Source: Pristionchus mayeri (Eukaryota > Nematoda > Chromadorea > Rhabditida > Neodiplogasteridae). From it: a DNA stretch of 64,000 bases. The stretch is from positions 29,405,215-29,469,214 of the forward strand of contig BTRK01000003.1 in the NCBI GenBank assembly GCA_036245805.1, given 5' to 3'. A program made the translations under genes and the position numbers. The notes beneath the pieces are model-generated. The model worked only from the letters and a program-made list of their open reading frames with translations. It had not been told where the DNA came from and searched no databases. Within the stretch, counting starts at the first letter, position 1. Each line of letters opens with the position of its first letter. Shown here in pieces: positions 61,716-64,000 of the stretch.

Positions 61716-64000
61716 ATGCCCCGTGGGATTCCGAAGGCGAAGAGTGCCCTGAGTGAGGAGCAGAAAGCTGCCGAGGAGAGAAGAGTGGCCGAGAAGTTCA
61801 GGAAGGAACTGGCCGCTCTGCCCGATAGAGATGTCCTCGTGAAAGACTTGTACGTTTTGTCGCCAGAATTTTGGCAAAGATCAATAATCAAAGAGTAAAG
61901 ATCACTTGTAGAAGCGAGATGCTCGAAGACGAGAGGCGGATCTCCGACAACGAAAGGATCAATATCATCGTCGAGTACGCCTGTCTAGGACAGGATCCGA
62001 AGCCAGAAGTGAGTGTTCTTTGATCTCTAGATGAATCAACGAAGAGAAAGCAATCCCGTTTCCCCTATCGGCTTCAGCGATCTTCGGGGGGCGAAATTGG
62101 GGGGTTTTCAGCGAAAGTGGGGGGGAAACTTATCTAGTTTTCGGAGTAAGAAAGGAAATTGATCTTTCTTCTCTCTTCAGAAGTACGTCGGCCGTCCTCG
62201 CTACATCAAGGCGATCAGACACGGGAGAACGAGACTGGCCAAGAGATCCGCTCGAAGAGACGACGTCCCGCCTCCTGAGGAGAAGATGTTCGTCTACGAT
62301 GATGAGGTACTGTAGGGGTACGGTAGCAGCCAAAAAGGAATACTGGGGTACGGTAGATGAACGGTAGAGTCAATAATCGATTGTAGGTCGCCCGAGTCCT
62401 GCACAGTTCTGTGTACTCGAGTCTGCGAGTGCCCGGTGCAGAGGATAAACCTCGCGTAGCCAAGGATGAGGAGATGGACGAGGACGAGGTACGGTATCAG
62501 CCGAATACTGTAGCCCCGGATTACGGTGGATCACTCAAAAATCTGCCAATTCAGCATGTGAAAGAGCACTCGCGCGACTCTGGCTGTCCCGTGAGCCCAG
62601 CAGATAAGGACGATAAGAAGGAGGGAAGCAGCTCAAGGGGATCCGTCGAGAAGGAGAACAGGGTAAGCAACAACACGATAGATCGTTATCGATTGGCATA
62701 CGGTAGAGTACGGTTGATTACCGTATCCATTATAGAAGCGCCGCTCACCCGATGCACTCGCCGAAGATGCCAATTCGCACTCTGGTACCAGCCACTTCAT
62801 CGTCCGGGGAAATGTGGGTGACCGTATCCTATCGTAATCCAGATTTGATTTGTAGACGCCACTCACCGTAATCCACAAGCTTCTGGAGCGCAAGAGACAA
62901 ATTCACGCCGACCTGCGACTGGAGCTCATTGACGCAAGCGGAAAAGAGGTACAGTATTTGAGTGATATCGATCGATCGAGTACCCATCATCAATTATCGA
63001 TTGCCTTCTTCAGATTCTCTCCGATGAGTACATGAACCGAACTGTGGCCTACCTCGCGAATGAGAGAAAGTGGACGAGGAACCGACCTCTGCGCATCCTC
63101 TACACAATCACGCGATTCACCGAGTCCGAGGTACCGTAGCCAGTCTTCTACCGTAGCCCAACATTCCGCTCAGGACATCCCCGTACTCGACGTGCAAGAG
63201 CGCTGCGACGCGAAGGAGGAGTCTAAGGAGTCCGCGGCAGTCCCTGTAGCCTCTTCCCCCACTGCTCCCTCTCCTCAGCAGCTGCAGCAGCTGCAGCAGA
63301 TGCACATGCAACAGATGCAGATGCAGCACATGCAGCACCAGCAGCGGCTGCAGCAGCAGTCGCACTTCCAAATGGCACTCGTGATCGCCGAGGATGGCAG
63401 CCAGCACATGGTCCCCTACTCCCAACTGCTCATGCACCAACAACAGCAGCAGCAGGAGCAAGAGGTAATGTATCCTAGTCCATTTGGACCACCGTAACCT
63501 TCACCTGATTCAGGGTCTCCTCAAGCTCTCGGCTCCGCCCCCTCCTCATGGCGCCTCTCCTCCTCATCACATGATGGTCCCCGGAATGGGCGGAGTCCTG
63601 GCTCCGCCCCCTCAGGGACAGATGACGTCATCGTCGATCTTCCCCGCAGGACACGTCATCGTTGAGCACGGCAACGGCAGCCATCTCGTGCCCGCTAATG
63701 TGAGTAATCGATAATTGAAATTATGGTAGCCTTATCAATCGCAAACTGAGCTACAGTTCTCTAATCTACCGTATATTCCAGATGTCTGTCGAGTCTGTGA
63801 TCTCCAACTCGTCGAGTATCAAGAAGCGACAGCGAATGGCACCCCAGCGACACAAAGATGTACGGTATTCAATGACATGCTAGTACTACTCGGGGGATGT
63901 GGTTTGGGTTATGGTACTCTTGGTTACGGTACAACCAGATTACGGTATTACTGTGCAGGTGGCAGATCTGATGAAGAAGCGAGGCATCGTCAAGGGAGCC
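61716..64000 (+). CDS. Glutamine-rich, probably nuclear protein (5' part; runs off the right edge)
   Basis: I do not recognise this gene. The start at 61716 gives MPRGIPKAKSALSEEQKAAE. Exons, each bounded by good donors and acceptors: 61716-61855, about 61912-62008, 62181-62306, 62387-62488, about 62556-62661, about 62735-62812, 62856-62948, about 63015-63130, 63174-63462, about 63512-63700, about 63781-63861, and about 63959 onward. Features in order: a charged helical N-terminus; an AT-hook-like basic patch with GRPRYIK followed by HGRTRLAKRSARR (about residues 80-105); an acidic stretch DEEMDEDE; a compact segment TPLTVIHKLLERKRQIHADL and RTVAYLANERKWTRNRPLRI; then a Gln/Met-rich tract (QQLQQLQQMHMQQMQMQHMQ) and a Pro/His-rich segment. 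This composition suggests a chromatin or transcription factor; that is inference. Nearly every intron contains TACGGTA/TACCGTA. Confidence 0.75.

Noticed and set aside
1..64000. CRISPR arrays, bacterial operons, riboswitches
   Set aside because: The window is eukaryotic (spliced genes, Pol III tRNA genes); no regularly spaced direct repeats were seen.

Overview
The window is nuclear DNA of a nematode, probably in the order Rhabditida. The evidence is many short introns (about 45-75 nt) with TTTCAG-type acceptors, candidate trans-splice acceptors just upstream of start codons, two copies of tRNA-Gly(UCC), and an apparent ortholog of RDE-4, a two-dsRBD Dicer partner of nematodes. Because the genes are intron-rich, gene models were built by joining exons with compatible phase. 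Exon lists are given where the phases close.

Layout. 0-1 kb: 5' part of an unrecognised basic protein (minus). 3.25-6.05 kb: rde-4-like gene (12 exons, 362 codons) with an in-frame TAA in dsRBD1. 6.14-8.10 kb: a 2-kb palindrome. 8.6-13.8 kb: two tandem MATH-BTB paralogs; the second has lost two splice acceptors. 14.4-15.4 kb: a truncated tRNA-Gly and an inverted copy of the larp-1 promoter plus exon-1 start. 16.3-19.0 kb: two tRNA-Gly genes, a tandem-RING protein (minus), a perfect 33-bp hairpin and a small single-pass membrane protein. 19.56-30.99 kb: a 13-exon orphan gene (375 aa) whose introns hold several palindromic or foldback elements and a Tc1/mariner-type element. 31.3-34.8 kb: a MICU2/3-type mitochondrial calcium-uniporter regulator (minus, 447 aa). 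35.2-44.3 kb: larp-1 (25 exons, 1253 aa), head-to-head with the MICU gene. 46.7-51.9 kb: TMEM33 (minus, 271 aa) with a 1.9-kb palindrome in one intron. 52.3-56.9 kb: an MFS transporter resembling SLC22. 56.9-61.7 kb: no gene seen. 61.7 kb to the right edge: 5' part of a glutamine-rich, probably nuclear protein.

Themes. Long inverted repeats sit inside introns of transcribed genes and could give long hairpin RNAs; the same window carries the dsRNA-binding protein gene rde-4. Introns are seeded with three short recurrent motifs (TACCGTA/TACTGTA, GATCAAAGATC, and GTTCTAAAATGATA followed by a C tract). The most notable individual observations are the nonsense codon in rde-4, the exonized intron and lost acceptor in the second MATH-BTB gene, and the copied larp-1 promoter driving a potential chimeric reading frame.
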